Assembly: GCA_021324975.1 (NCBI GenBank)
Contig: JAJPIA010000070.1
Coordinates: forward strand, 1-45,369
Source of the DNA: Bacillota bacterium
Lineage (GTDB): Bacteria; Sysuimicrobiota; Sysuimicrobiia; Sysuimicrobiales; Segetimicrobiaceae
Reading direction: 5' to 3'
Length of the DNA: 45,369 nt
Below, one piece after another: positions 1 to 8,155 of the stretch. The notes under the pieces were generated by a model, which had not been told where the DNA came from, did not search any database, and worked only from the letters and a program-made list of their open reading frames with translations. A program made the position numbers and the translations under genes. Numbering within the stretch: the first letter of the stretch is position 1; each line of letters opens with the position of its first letter.

Positions 1-174
1 CAGTCCCAGCCGGTCAACCAGCCCGCCTGGCGCGGCCCGAGCCAGCAATCCGCGCCCACCAATCGCCAGCCCGATCCGCGGACGTTTCAGTCCCAGCCGG
101 TCAACCAGCCCGCCTGGCGCGGCCCGAGCCAGCAATCCGCGCCCACGTACCGTCAGCCCGACCCGCGGACGTTC
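1..174 (+). repeat. 87-bp in-frame tandem repeat, two copies
   Basis: Copy 1 spans 1-87 and copy 2 spans 88-174. They are nearly identical over 87 bases (29 codons), with differences concentrated near the end of each unit (aat/tac, gat/gac, ttt/ttc). The unit length is a multiple of three, so expansion or contraction keeps the frame. Further copies may lie upstream of the window. Confidence 0.85.
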
Positions 175-303
175 CAGGCGCCGGCGAATTACCGCCCGAC
201 GCAGCAGCCGCGCTACAACGACGGCGGCCGCTCAGCGCCGCAGAACTACCGTGGGCGCGGGGGGAATTGCGGCCAGCAATCCCAGGGACAGTCTTGCCAC
301 TAG
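1..303 (+). CDS. Gln/Pro-rich repeat protein, C-terminal fragment (5' end outside window)
   Basis: Frame 1 is open from the first base to a TAG at 301-303, giving the last 100 residues of a longer protein. The sequence is rich in Gln, Pro, Arg, Asn and Ser. It contains a 29-residue unit (SQPVNQPAWRGPSQQ...) present once at residues 1-29 and again, with two substitutions, at 30-58, followed by Tyr/Arg/Gln-rich sequence and a short tail with two Cys (NCGQQSQGQSCH). Such tails occur in exported, disordered proteins, but no domain is visible and the N-terminus is missing, so no function is assigned. The next gene is convergent, with a 72-base gap. The in-frame repeat, stop placement and codon-like third-position GC support a real coding sequence. 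Confidence 0.7.
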   Translation, partial: QSQPVNQPAWRGPSQQSAPTNRQPDPRTFQSQPVNQPAWRGPSQQSAPTYRQPDPRTFQAPANYRPTQQPRYNDGGRSAPQNYRGRGGNCGQQSQGQSCH

Positions 304-375
304 CGCAATCCTCTCTTCAACAACGCGAAGGAGAGCACACGCATCGGGCAACTCGCAACGCAACCCGGCCGCTGG

Positions 376-1632
376 TTACCGCGCGGCAACGCTGACAGGG
401 CTCAGCCGGTTCTTGTAGAATTTGCCCGCTCTCATGATCGCGTCCATGTGGGCGCCCTGGCCGAGCAGCACCCCGAGGTCGGTCAGCGGATCCCCGTCGA
501 CGACGAGCAGGTCCGCGATGGCGCCGGGCGCGACGACTCCAAGCCGCCCGTCCATACGCAGCACCTCGGCTGCGACCGTCGTCGCGCTCTGCACGACCTC
601 GAACGCCGACAGCACGCGGGCCCGGATCGTGAACTCCGACGACTGATGCCGCTGCATCTCTCCGAGGAGGTCGGTCCCAAAGGCCATCTTGACGCCGGCC
701 CGGCGGAAGATCTCAAGGGACCGTAGCCCGGACTCGCGCACGTCTGCCACCTTGGCCACGCTGTCCGGCGGCAATCCGAGCGCCGCACCCTCGCTCGCCA
801 GGTATTCGTAAGTCACGAGCGTGGGCACCGCGTACGCACCGGCCCGCGCCATCAGCGCGGCGGTAGGCTCGTCCACGAGATTGCCGTGCTCGATGGTCCG
901 GACGCCGCACTCCACCGCGCGGCGCATGGCCTTTGCGGTATACGCGTGGGCCATGACGTACGTCTGGGCCGCCTCCGCTTCCTCGACGGCGGCGCGAAGC
1001 TCGTCGCGCGAGTACTGCGTGTTGGCGATCGGATCGGTTGGAGACGCCACACCGCCCGAGGCCATGAGCTTGACCTGATGTGCTCCCGCGCGCAGCTCCT
1101 CCCGAACGGCGAGCCGCACCGCTTCCACCCCGTCGGCGATCCTGGTCAGCCCGCCCGGGCGGCCCCGCGGATGCACCGGCGCGTCGTCGAACCTGGCGCG
1201 GCCGTCCCCATGGCCGCCCGTCTGGCTGAGCGCCTTACCGGACACAAACAACCGCGGCCCCACGGCAAGGTCCTGCTCCACGGCCTGGGCGAGCCCGTAG
1301 TCCGCGCCTCCCGCGTCGCGCACGGTGGTGAAGCCGCGCTCGAGCATCCCGCGCAGGATGGGTAGCGCCCGCAACGTCACAAGCGACTCCGGTAGCACAA
1401 TGCCGAGGTTGACCAGCGACGCGAGCACGTGCGCGTGGCAGTCGATCAAGCCCGGCATTAGGGTACGCCCTCGCACATCGAACACATCGGCCGACGCGGT
1501 TGTGATCGCGCGGTCGGACACCTCCCGGATCGTTCCGCCTTCGACCAGCACGTGAAACCCTTCCCGCCGATCCCCGGCGCGGCCGTCGACGATCGCGGCA
1601 TTGCTGAACAGGACTAACCGCGGAGCATCCAC
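376..1632 (-). CDS. amidohydrolase-superfamily metal-dependent hydrolase (imidazolonepropionase/prolidase-like)
   Basis: Predicted 418-residue TIM-barrel amidohydrolase. The metal motif HAH is at residues 66-68 (LIDCHAHVL), followed by barrel segments AHAYTAKAMRRAVECG and TIEHGNLVDEP carrying the later metal His residues, and FGTDLLG with the catalytic Asp. The C-terminal GAIADLLVVDGDPLTD is the usual composite beta domain of this family. Best match from memory is the group annotated as amidohydrolase family protein or Xaa-Pro dipeptidase-like hydrolase, which hydrolyses cyclic amides or dipeptides; the substrate cannot be told. The GTG start is chosen because GGAGGTGG lies just upstream. There is no signal peptide. 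The gene is divergent from the SDR gene at 1871. Confidence 0.85.
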   Translation of the reverse strand: MDAPRLVLFSNAAIVDGRAGDRREGFHVLVEGGTIREVSDRAITTASADVFDVRGRTLMPGLIDCHAHVLASLVNLGIVLPESLVTLRALPILRGMLERGFTTVRDAGGADYGLAQAVEQDLAVGPRLFVSGKALSQTGGHGDGRARFDDAPVHPRGRPGGLTRIADGVEAVRLAVREELRAGAHQVKLMASGGVASPTDPIANTQYSRDELRAAVEEAEAAQTYVMAHAYTAKAMRRAVECGVRTIEHGNLVDEPTAALMARAGAYAVPTLVTYEYLASEGAALGLPPDSVAKVADVRESGLRSLEIFRRAGVKMAFGTDLLGEMQRHQSSEFTIRARVLSAFEVVQSATTVAAEVLRMDGRLGVVAPGAIADLLVVDGDPLTDLGVLLGQGAHMDAIMRAGKFYKNRLSPVSVAAR

Positions 1633-1829
1633 ACTCCCACCTCCGTCTCCATGTGCCGGGTCCGTGCGCGACGCGGCGGCCCCGACCGCCAGAGCGCGTC
1701 CGAGCGGGGCTGACCGGCGTCGCGCAATCGAGGCGCCGGCGTCTTCGACGCGGCTGCACGCCGCTCATCCTCCCCGGCGGTCCACGCCGCGCCGCCGGTC
1801 CGGAGGGAACCGGCAAGCCGCTCCGAATT

Positions 1830-1851
1830 GGATGAGGGCCCACCCTCGTCC
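1830..1851. other. possible hairpin upstream of the SDR gene
   Basis: GGATGAGGG and CCCTCGTCC form a 9-pair stem with one G-U pair around a 4-base loop, ending 19 bases before the start codon at 1871. It could be a leader structure or an operator; there is no further support. Confidence 0.25.
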
Positions 1852-1870
1852 ACGCACGGAGTGTTGAACT

Positions 1871-2728
1871 ATGGCGAAACGGCGAGTCGTCGTCACCGGT
1901 GCAAGCGGATACGTCGCGCAGCGCATGTTTCCGGAACTGGCCGCGCGGTGGGATCTCGTCCCGATCGACGTGCGGGGCACGACCTCCGATGGGCAGGCCG
2001 TGCCCGGAATCATCGTAGCCGACCTGAGCAACCCGAACCGCGACGGCTACCGGCAGCACTTCCGCGGCGCGGACGCGGTGATTCACTGCGCGTTCGGGCG
2101 TCCGCCGGGCCCGACCGGCTGGTACGACAACACCGACGCGAAGTTCTTGGCCGAGCACCAAAACCTTGCCCTGGCATACAACGTCTATCAGACGGCGCTG
2201 GAGGAGCACGTCCGACGCGTGGTGGTCGCGAGCTCCAACCACGCGTCGGACTACTACGAGCGCCTCGTCTGGACCGGCGAGCTCGACATGGTCACGCCCG
2301 AGATGCCGCCGCGCTCGGACAACTGGTACGGGTGGGCCAAGGCGTCATATGAGCTGCTCGGGTTCGTGTTTGCGACCGGGCGCGTCGGCGGCCGGAAGTT
2401 GGAGGTGGTGCAGTGGCGCATCGGCGCGCCGCGCGACGACGACGTGCTCCAGGTGAAGCCGGGCGACCTCGCGGGCATGCACCGGGCCCTCGGCGCGTTT
2501 CTCTCCCGTCGCGACCAGGTACAGCAGGTCATCCGCATGGTGGAAACGGAGCATATCAGCGACGCGCGCGGCATCCCGTTTCTGATCGTCTACGGCATCA
2601 GCGGAAACACGCACCGCTTCTGGAGCCTGGCGAACGCGCGGGAGATGCTGGCGTATCGGCCGGAGGACGACAGCCAAACCTGCTTCATCGACGCGATCGC
2701 CCGCATCGTCGGCGGCTCGGGCAAGTGA
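1871..2728 (+). CDS. NAD(P)-dependent SDR, uronate-dehydrogenase-like
   Basis: Predicted 285-residue extended short-chain dehydrogenase. The N-terminus holds the nucleotide-binding motif TGASGYVAQ. The segment VVVASSNHASDYY matches the conserved SSNH stretch of uronate dehydrogenases, and YGWAK supplies the YxxxK catalytic pair. The C-terminal part (VYGISGNTHRFWSL) also resembles uronate dehydrogenases and related sugar-lactone-forming enzymes. Known members oxidise galacturonate or glucuronate to the lactone with NAD. An NAD-dependent epimerase is the alternative. The ATG start has GGAG about 10 bases upstream. The gene stands alone on the plus strand and converges on pyrD with a 32-base gap. 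Confidence 0.8.
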   Translation: MAKRRVVVTGASGYVAQRMFPELAARWDLVPIDVRGTTSDGQAVPGIIVADLSNPNRDGYRQHFRGADAVIHCAFGRPPGPTGWYDNTDAKFLAEHQNLALAYNVYQTALEEHVRRVVVASSNHASDYYERLVWTGELDMVTPEMPPRSDNWYGWAKASYELLGFVFATGRVGGRKLEVVQWRIGAPRDDDVLQVKPGDLAGMHRALGAFLSRRDQVQQVIRMVETEHISDARGIPFLIVYGISGNTHRFWSLANAREMLAYRPEDDSQTCFIDAIARIVGGSGK

Positions 2729-2760
2729 GCGCCGGTCCACGTAGCGCCACGCGCCCACGG

Positions 2761-3834
2761 TTAGCGACTCTCGACGCCGACCGCGTCCCGCAGCGTCGGC
2801 AGGCCGTCGCGCTCTAACAACCGGGCGAGCCCGGCCGCGATGCGGCGCGGCAGTCCGGGACCGGCGTAGACGAAGCCGGTGTACACCTCGATGAGCGTTG
2901 CGCCCGCCTTGATCTTCTCGTAGGCGTCCTCGGCCGACATGATGCCGCCGACGCCGATGATCGGCACGCGGCCGCCCGTGGCCCGCGCCAGGACGCGAAT
3001 CGCCTCGGTGGCGAGGCGCCGCATGGGCGCCCCGCTCAGCCCTCCGGCCTCGTTGCCCCATCGGCTGCGCACTCCCGGCCGCGTCACCGTCGTGTTCGTG
3101 GCGACGAGCCCGTGGGCACGCCCGCGCACCGCGTCGACAACGCCCTCGAGCTCGTCACGCGTCATGTCCGGCGCCACCTTGACGAACAGCGGCCGTTCCC
3201 CCAGGGCGCGGTTTCGCGCCGCGACGGCGTCGAGGAGCGATGCCGCGGCCCGGCGCTCCTGGAGCGCCCGGAGACCCGGCGTGTTGGGCGAAGAGACATT
3301 GACGACGAAGAAGTCGGCATGCCCGTGGAGCTGCTCGAGCGCGCGCGTGTAGTCGTCCGCGGCCAGCTCCAGGGGCGTCGCCGCGTTTTTGCCGATGTTG
3401 ACGCCGATCGGCACTGGGTAGCGGCCGGCGCGCCGCGCGGCTGCGAGGCGATCCGCCACCGCACGGGCGCCCGGAGAGTTGAAGCCGAGGCGGTTGATCA
3501 GCGCGCGATCCTCGGGGAGGCGGAAGACACGAGGCCGGGGGTTGCCCGGCTGCGGACGCGGGGTCACCGTGCCCACCTCGACAAACCCGAATCCCAAGCG
3601 GGGCCACGTCCAGAGCGCGCGGCCGCCCTTGTCGCATCCCGCGGCGAGACCGACGGGACCGGGGAACCGGAGGCCGCAGACGTCGACGGCGAGGCGCGGA
3701 TCGCCGGCCCGCGGTGCCGTGCCGGTCCACGCGCAGGCGCGGCCAACCGCGGCGAGCATGCTCAGCACGAGCTCGTGGCTTTGTTCCGGGTCCAGCCGGA
3801 ACAACACGGGCCGCAGGAACCGCTCATATGTCAC
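2761..3834 (-). CDS. pyrD: dihydroorotate dehydrogenase (quinone), class 2
   Basis: Predicted 357-residue FMN enzyme that oxidises dihydroorotate to orotate in pyrimidine synthesis, passing electrons to quinone at the membrane. The N-terminal helices FLRPVLFRLDPEQSHE are the membrane-associated signature of class 2 enzymes. Other family motifs are GLAAGCDKGG, NRLGFNSPG, IGVNIGKN, the active-site NVSSPNTPGLR (about 179-189, Ser base), TNTT and GVGGIMSAEDA with the phosphate-binding loop. The frame stays open upstream, but the GTG at 3834 puts the start just before the conserved YERFLRP; GTG 3849 is the alternative. It lies about 60 bases downstream of the CoxG-like gene. No other pyr gene is present except the dihydroorotase-like gene at 4402. 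Confidence 0.93.
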   Translation of the reverse strand: MTYERFLRPVLFRLDPEQSHELVLSMLAAVGRACAWTGTAPRAGDPRLAVDVCGLRFPGPVGLAAGCDKGGRALWTWPRLGFGFVEVGTVTPRPQPGNPRPRVFRLPEDRALINRLGFNSPGARAVADRLAAARRAGRYPVPIGVNIGKNAATPLELAADDYTRALEQLHGHADFFVVNVSSPNTPGLRALQERRAAASLLDAVAARNRALGERPLFVKVAPDMTRDELEGVVDAVRGRAHGLVATNTTVTRPGVRSRWGNEAGGLSGAPMRRLATEAIRVLARATGGRVPIIGVGGIMSAEDAYEKIKAGATLIEVYTGFVYAGPGLPRRIAAGLARLLERDGLPTLRDAVGVESR

Positions 3835-3893
3835 GGTGCGGGTCGCCACCCCCGGTCTCGCGGACGGCGGCGCCACGCCGAAGCGCCCCGGGG

Positions 3894-4346
3894 TCAGCCG
3901 GCGTCCTCTAGTTCGCGCCGCACGGTCTCCGCAAACTTCGTCATCATGTCGCCGGCCTTTTGCCGGATGAGGCCGTGCCCAAACATCACCAGGCGGCCCG
4001 AGATCTCTGCGTCGGTGACGATCACCAGACGCGAGCCGGAGCCCGCCTGCTCGAGACGCAGGTCCAGCACGATCCGGAGCGAGGTCCCGGTGCGCGGATC
4101 CCGGCCGGAGGCCTCGGCCTTGAGCCTCCGCTGTTTGTCGGCGTCCAGGACGCGAATATCGAGCGGCACCTCGACGCGAAACGGGCCCACCCGCTCGGCG
4201 ATCAGCGCTTCGTACCGCTCGTGCGGGGTGATCGTGCGCACCTCGCGGCATCCCGGAAGGCAGCGCGCCACGCGCTCCACGTTCCACAAGAACGCCCACA
4301 CGTTGGCCGGGTCGGTCGCCACCGCAATTTCCGTCTCCAGTCTCAC
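3894..4346 (-). CDS. CoxG/SRPBCC-family protein (CO dehydrogenase subunit G-like)
   Basis: Predicted 150-residue protein with a single SRPBCC (START-like) fold. The start RLETEIAVATDPANVWAFL and VERVARCLPGCREV are typical of the CoxG group, followed by the alternating strands and a long C-terminal helix (KAGDMMTKFAETVRREL). CoxG proteins help recruit molybdenum-hydroxylase-type dehydrogenases to the membrane, and relatives bind hydrophobic ligands. No CO or xanthine dehydrogenase subunit is present in the window, so the partner is unknown; it may serve the neighbouring catabolic cluster. It usually has a membrane-binding C-terminal extension, which is absent here. The start is GTG with only a weak ribosome site. 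Confidence 0.8.
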   Translation of the reverse strand: MRLETEIAVATDPANVWAFLWNVERVARCLPGCREVRTITPHERYEALIAERVGPFRVEVPLDIRVLDADKQRRLKAEASGRDPRTGTSLRIVLDLRLEQAGSGSRLVIVTDAEISGRLVMFGHGLIRQKAGDMMTKFAETVRRELEDAG

Positions 4347-4401
4347 GGCATCCGCGCGCGGTCCGCCCCGCCGAGGGTGCGGCGAGGCCGTCCATGATGG
4401 A

Positions 4402-5763
4402 TTACCCGGCGGGACGCTGCAACTCGCCGACCGCGGGCCCGCGCACCTGTCCCTCTTCCATGACGACGTGCCCGCGCACGATCGTGTACACCGGCAGACC
4501 GGTGACGCGAAAGCCGTGGAACGGGGTCACCTTGCTCTTGCTGTGCAGGCGCGCCTCGTCGATCACGCTTTCGCGGTGCAAGTCCACGATCGTGACGTCC
4601 GCGTCCGCGCCACGCCCGAGGTGCCCTTTCTTGGGCCAGAGGTTCCACGCCCGCGCCGGACCCTCCGCCTGCACCTTGACGTAGTGGTTCAGGCTGATGC
4701 GGCCGGCGTTGACCTGGGTCAGCATGAGGGGCACGCTTGTCTCCACCCCGGGCCACCCGGCCATCGCCGTCCAGATATCTCCCATCGGGTCCGCGGCGAG
4801 CTTCTCCTCACGGGTATGAGGAGAGTGATCCGTGCCCACGACCTCGATGGTCCCGTCCAGCAGGCCCCGCCAGAGCGCCTCCGCGTGCTCGCGAGACCGG
4901 ACCGGCGGGCTGATCTTCATCAGCGCACCGAGGCGGCGGCGCAGCATGTCGTCGGCCTCCAAGAGGAGATAGTGCGGCGTCGTCTCGGCCATCACGTCCA
5001 GACCGCGGGCCTTGGCCGCGCGGACGAGTTCGGCGCCGTCGGCGGAACTCATGTGGTAGATCATCAGCTTGCTGCGCGCTTCGCGCGCGAACAGGATCGC
5101 GCGGCCGATCGCCTCCGCCTCGGCCACCGCGGGGCGGGAGTCCACGTGCGCGAGCGGGTCGGTCCGCCCTTCGGCCTTGAGCTTCCGCTGCAGGTAGCCG
5201 ATGATGCCATTGTCCTCGGCGTGGACGCCGCAGCGGAGGCCGGTCTCCGCCATGATCCGCCACGCGTCCAGGATCTCGCCGTCCTCGGGCGCCGGAATGC
5301 GCCCCACCGTCTCCCCCAGAAAAATCTTGTACCCTACGGCGCCGGCCTCCGCCAGGGGCAGAATCTGGTCGCTGTTGCCGGAGACCAGCACGGCGTAGAA
5401 TCCATAATCCACGTACGAGCGGCCGCGGACGCAGGCGGTTTTGGCCTGGAACGCCTCGACGGTCGCCGTGGGCGGCACCACGTTCGGCATGTCGAGCACG
5501 GTCGTGATCCCGCCCGCCGCGGCGGCCCGCGAACCGGTGTCGAAGTCCTCCTTGTACTCGAGGCCGGGAACCCGAAAGTGCACGTGCGGGTCGATCAGCC
5601 CGGGGAGGACGTGGAGGCCCGTCGCGTCGATGACACGGCGGGCGGGCGGCAGGTCGTCACGCGTGCGGATCTCGAGGATCCGGCCGCCGTCGATCAGCAC
5701 GTGCGCGCGGTGGCTGGCGGCCGGGCTGACGATCGTTCCGTCGCGGATGATCAGGTCGACCAT
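4402..5763 (-). CDS. dihydroorotase/allantoinase-like cyclic amidohydrolase
   Basis: Predicted 453-residue amidohydrolase with a complete binuclear zinc set: HVH at 60-62 (GLIDPHVHFR), the carboxylated Lys at 146 (GYKIFLG), His 181 (GVHAEDN), His 237 (YHMSS) and Asp 312 (GTDHSPH). The motif DMPNVVPPT and the overall length fit allantoinase and class I dihydroorotases better than hydantoinases. The reaction is opening of a cyclic amide ring. Proximity to pyrD suggests dihydroorotase, but the transporter and hydrolase neighbours make a catabolic allantoinase or another cyclic-imide hydrolase equally likely. The gene starts 8 bases downstream of the MFS gene stop, so the two are probably co-transcribed. 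Confidence 0.88.
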   Translation of the reverse strand: MVDLIIRDGTIVSPAASHRAHVLIDGGRILEIRTRDDLPPARRVIDATGLHVLPGLIDPHVHFRVPGLEYKEDFDTGSRAAAAGGITTVLDMPNVVPPTATVEAFQAKTACVRGRSYVDYGFYAVLVSGNSDQILPLAEAGAVGYKIFLGETVGRIPAPEDGEILDAWRIMAETGLRCGVHAEDNGIIGYLQRKLKAEGRTDPLAHVDSRPAVAEAEAIGRAILFAREARSKLMIYHMSSADGAELVRAAKARGLDVMAETTPHYLLLEADDMLRRRLGALMKISPPVRSREHAEALWRGLLDGTIEVVGTDHSPHTREEKLAADPMGDIWTAMAGWPGVETSVPLMLTQVNAGRISLNHYVKVQAEGPARAWNLWPKKGHLGRGADADVTIVDLHRESVIDEARLHSKSKVTPFHGFRVTGLPVYTIVRGHVVMEEGQVRGPAVGELQRPAG

Positions 5764-5770
5764 CGATCGC

Positions 5771-7123
5771 TCATGCGCCGTCGGGTTCCACGGAGGCCGG
5801 GACGACTCCTGCGGTCATCGGTTCCGCGGGGGCGGCGCCGCGCGGAACGACCTCCAGACGATCGACCCTGCGCAGCGCCGGGAACCACCACGCCCACAGC
5901 GCGGCGACGATCACGGTCCCGATCCCGCCCAGCACGACCGACGGGATCGCCCCGAGCCACGCTGCGGTCACGCCGGACTCGAACTCGCCGATCTGGTTGG
6001 AGGAGAGCGCGAAGATGCTCGTGATGCCCGAGACGCGCCCGCGCATCGCGTCCGGCGTCGAGAGCTGCACCAGCATCAATCGCACCACAACGCTGACGGT
6101 GTCCGCAGCGCCGGCGACGGCAAGCGCGGCGAGCGACAGCGCAAAATTTCGGGACAGCCCGAACACGATCGTGGCGGCGCCGAATGCCACGACCGCGATG
6201 AACATCGTACGGCCGACACCCCGGCGAAGCGGCCGGTACGCGAGGACCACCCCGGTCACGAGCGCCCCGACCGAGGGTGCGCTGCGCAGGAACCCGAGGC
6301 CGGCGGGTCCCACCTTGAGGACGTCCCTGGCGTACGCCGGGAGCAAGGCGGTCGATCCGCCGAGGAGGACGGCAAACAGATCGAGCGACAGCGCGCCGAG
6401 CACCTCGGGGCGTCTCCGGATGAACGTGAGGCCGGCGAGCAGGCTCTCCCACGACATCGTCGCCCGGTCACCGTTCCGCGCGCCCGCCGGGATCGCGAGG
6501 GCCAGCGCGGCCGCCGCCGCGAACGCCGCGGCGCCGAAGCCGAACACGGCGCGGGGTCCGACCACGAACAGCAGGCCGCCGAGCGTCGGCCCCACGATCG
6601 TCGCGGTTTGCAGCGCCGACGTGTTGAGGGCGAGCGCGTTGGCATAGATGGCAATGGCACGGGGAACCAGGCGCGGCAGGAGCGCATTGGTCGCCGGGTT
6701 TTCAAAGGCCCGTGCCGCGCCTAACGCGACCAGGATGGCCAGCATGGGTGCCGCCGCCGCGGCGCCGGCCGCCACGAGCGCCAGCAGGGCGCACGCACAG
6801 AGCGACTCGGCGGCGTAGCACACGACCAGGATGCGCCGGCGGTCCCAACGGTCGGCCGCGTGGCCGGTGAACAGCGCGAGGCCGATGGTCGGCAGGAATT
6901 GGGCGAGGCCCACCAGGCCGAGATTGAGGACGGACCCGGTCAGCGCGTAGATCAGCCATCCCACCCCGATGGCCTGCACCTGCACGCCGAGCACCGAGAG
7001 CATCCGCGCGGCCCACAGCAGCGTAAACCCGCGGTGGCGGAACGGCCGGTCGGCGCCCGTCGGGACGGCCTGCGTTGCGCGGGGATGGCGTGCCTCCCCG
7101 CGCCGGCCGTCGCCGGTGATCAC
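5771..7123 (-). CDS. MFS transporter (EntS-like exporter group)
   Basis: Predicted 450-residue membrane protein with about 12 hydrophobic segments. FTLLWAARMLSVLGVQVQ in the first helix, the loop GHAADRWDRRRILV (the MFS motif A between helices 2 and 3) and ARAFENPATNALLPRLV are characteristic of the MFS_3/EntS group of exporters. A hydrophilic N-terminal tail of about 28 residues precedes the first helix. The GTG start overlaps the stop of the upstream hydrolase gene by 4 bases (GTGA), indicating translational coupling. The family exports siderophores, drugs or metabolites; here it may move a product of the surrounding catabolic genes. The cargo is unknown. Confidence 0.88.
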   Translation of the reverse strand: MITGDGRRGEARHPRATQAVPTGADRPFRHRGFTLLWAARMLSVLGVQVQAIGVGWLIYALTGSVLNLGLVGLAQFLPTIGLALFTGHAADRWDRRRILVVCYAAESLCACALLALVAAGAAAAAPMLAILVALGAARAFENPATNALLPRLVPRAIAIYANALALNTSALQTATIVGPTLGGLLFVVGPRAVFGFGAAAFAAAAALALAIPAGARNGDRATMSWESLLAGLTFIRRRPEVLGALSLDLFAVLLGGSTALLPAYARDVLKVGPAGLGFLRSAPSVGALVTGVVLAYRPLRRGVGRTMFIAVVAFGAATIVFGLSRNFALSLAALAVAGAADTVSVVVRLMLVQLSTPDAMRGRVSGITSIFALSSNQIGEFESGVTAAWLGAIPSVVLGGIGTVIVAALWAWWFPALRRVDRLEVVPRGAAPAEPMTAGVVPASVEPDGA

Positions 7124-8052
7124 GCTTCGGCGGTCGCGAGATCGCCGATCATGTACCCGAAGTCGCCCGGGTTCACCCGGCAGATCGCCGGCCGGATCAG
7201 GACGGTCAGGCTGCGCTCGAACGGTGCGCGCAGGATGTCGAGCTCCTCGAACGAGTACGGGCTGAGCACTCGCCCGAGCACCGCGTCCCGGGGCACGGTC
7301 AGGTGGAGCCCGGTCGTCTCGGGCACGAGCATCCCGCCCGCGCGCGGCCGGAGCGTGACAAGCGTGCGCAGCACGGTCTGCGGCGGCAGCGGCGCGCGAT
7401 CGCCGGTCAGCATTCCCGCCGCGCGCAGGACATTGACGATCCCATCAACGCCTCGCCGCACGTAGGCGCTCTGGTCGACGGCGCCCCCGCCCAGTTCCAC
7501 CGTCACGCAGGGGACCCGCTTGACCGTCATGTAGTGCGCCGTGGAGCCTCCGTAGCCGTACCCCTGCGGTGGCCGGAACAGCACCCGGGAGCCGAAGGCG
7601 CGGGACAGCGCCTCGGCGTTTGTGATGTAGACGTAATCCACGGTCGCGTACGCGCCGCCCGCGTGGAGGTCCACGTAGTAGTCGAGCTTGTCGAGGAAGT
7701 GCGCCACCAGCACCTCGGCCAGCCGGTGCGAAAAGAATCCTTCGCCGCCGCCGGGAAACACACGGTTCAGGTTATGCATGTCGAGCGGCGTGTTGCGGGT
7801 GACGGCTTCGTACGCGTGACCGTTGGCCACGGGCACGATCAGCAGCCGTCCCTTGAGCGCGCCGGCGTCGAACTCCTCGAGAAAGCGATACAGGATCTCG
7901 GTCGAGACCTGTTCGTCGCCGTGCAGGCACGCGGAGATGCCGAACGTCGGCCCATCCCTGCCCCGCACCTCATGGATCGGGACGCAGAGCTCGGCTCCGC
8001 TTGCGAGCGTCGTCACCGGGACCCGGGTGTAGGTGGTGCGTATCATCGCCAA
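7120..8052 (-). CDS. succinylglutamate desuccinylase/aspartoacylase-family zinc hydrolase
   Basis: Predicted 310-residue M14-like zinc hydrolase. Zinc ligands are visible as HGDE (His 44, Glu 47) and His 130 in YVDLHAGG, and the catalytic Glu 186 lies in TVELGGG. An all-beta C-terminal half (about 230-310) is typical of this family, which removes acyl groups from N-acyl amino acids or related amides. The first codon is TTG at 8052 with GGAGGTGA 6 bases upstream; ATG at 8046 is the alternative. It lies directly downstream of the ABC transporter genes and is translationally coupled to the MFS gene, suggesting that it acts on an imported N-acyl compound. That role is inferred. Confidence 0.87.
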   Translation of the reverse strand: MAMIRTTYTRVPVTTLASGAELCVPIHEVRGRDGPTFGISACLHGDEQVSTEILYRFLEEFDAGALKGRLLIVPVANGHAYEAVTRNTPLDMHNLNRVFPGGGEGFFSHRLAEVLVAHFLDKLDYYVDLHAGGAYATVDYVYITNAEALSRAFGSRVLFRPPQGYGYGGSTAHYMTVKRVPCVTVELGGGAVDQSAYVRRGVDGIVNVLRAAGMLTGDRAPLPPQTVLRTLVTLRPRAGGMLVPETTGLHLTVPRDAVLGRVLSPYSFEELDILRAPFERSLTVLIRPAICRVNPGDFGYMIGDLATAEA

Positions 8053-8155
8053 CCATCACCTCCGGATAGTGTCGGCCGCGACCACGTGCTCCGGGTCTCG
8101 ACCGGCGGCGACGCCCGACCGGCATCGCGTCACGATCATCATCCAAAGGACGGCG

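Noticed and set aside
3834-4395. Longer PyrD with about 187 extra N-terminal residues
   Set aside because: The extension runs over the CoxG-like gene in another frame and has no family match; conserved PyrD sequence starts at YERFLRP.
3112-6024. A 970-codon open frame on the plus strand
   Set aside because: It runs antisense across pyrD, the CoxG-like gene and the amidohydrolase gene, all of which have clear motifs. Its product is low-complexity Arg/His/Gly-rich, as expected for a GC-rich antisense frame.
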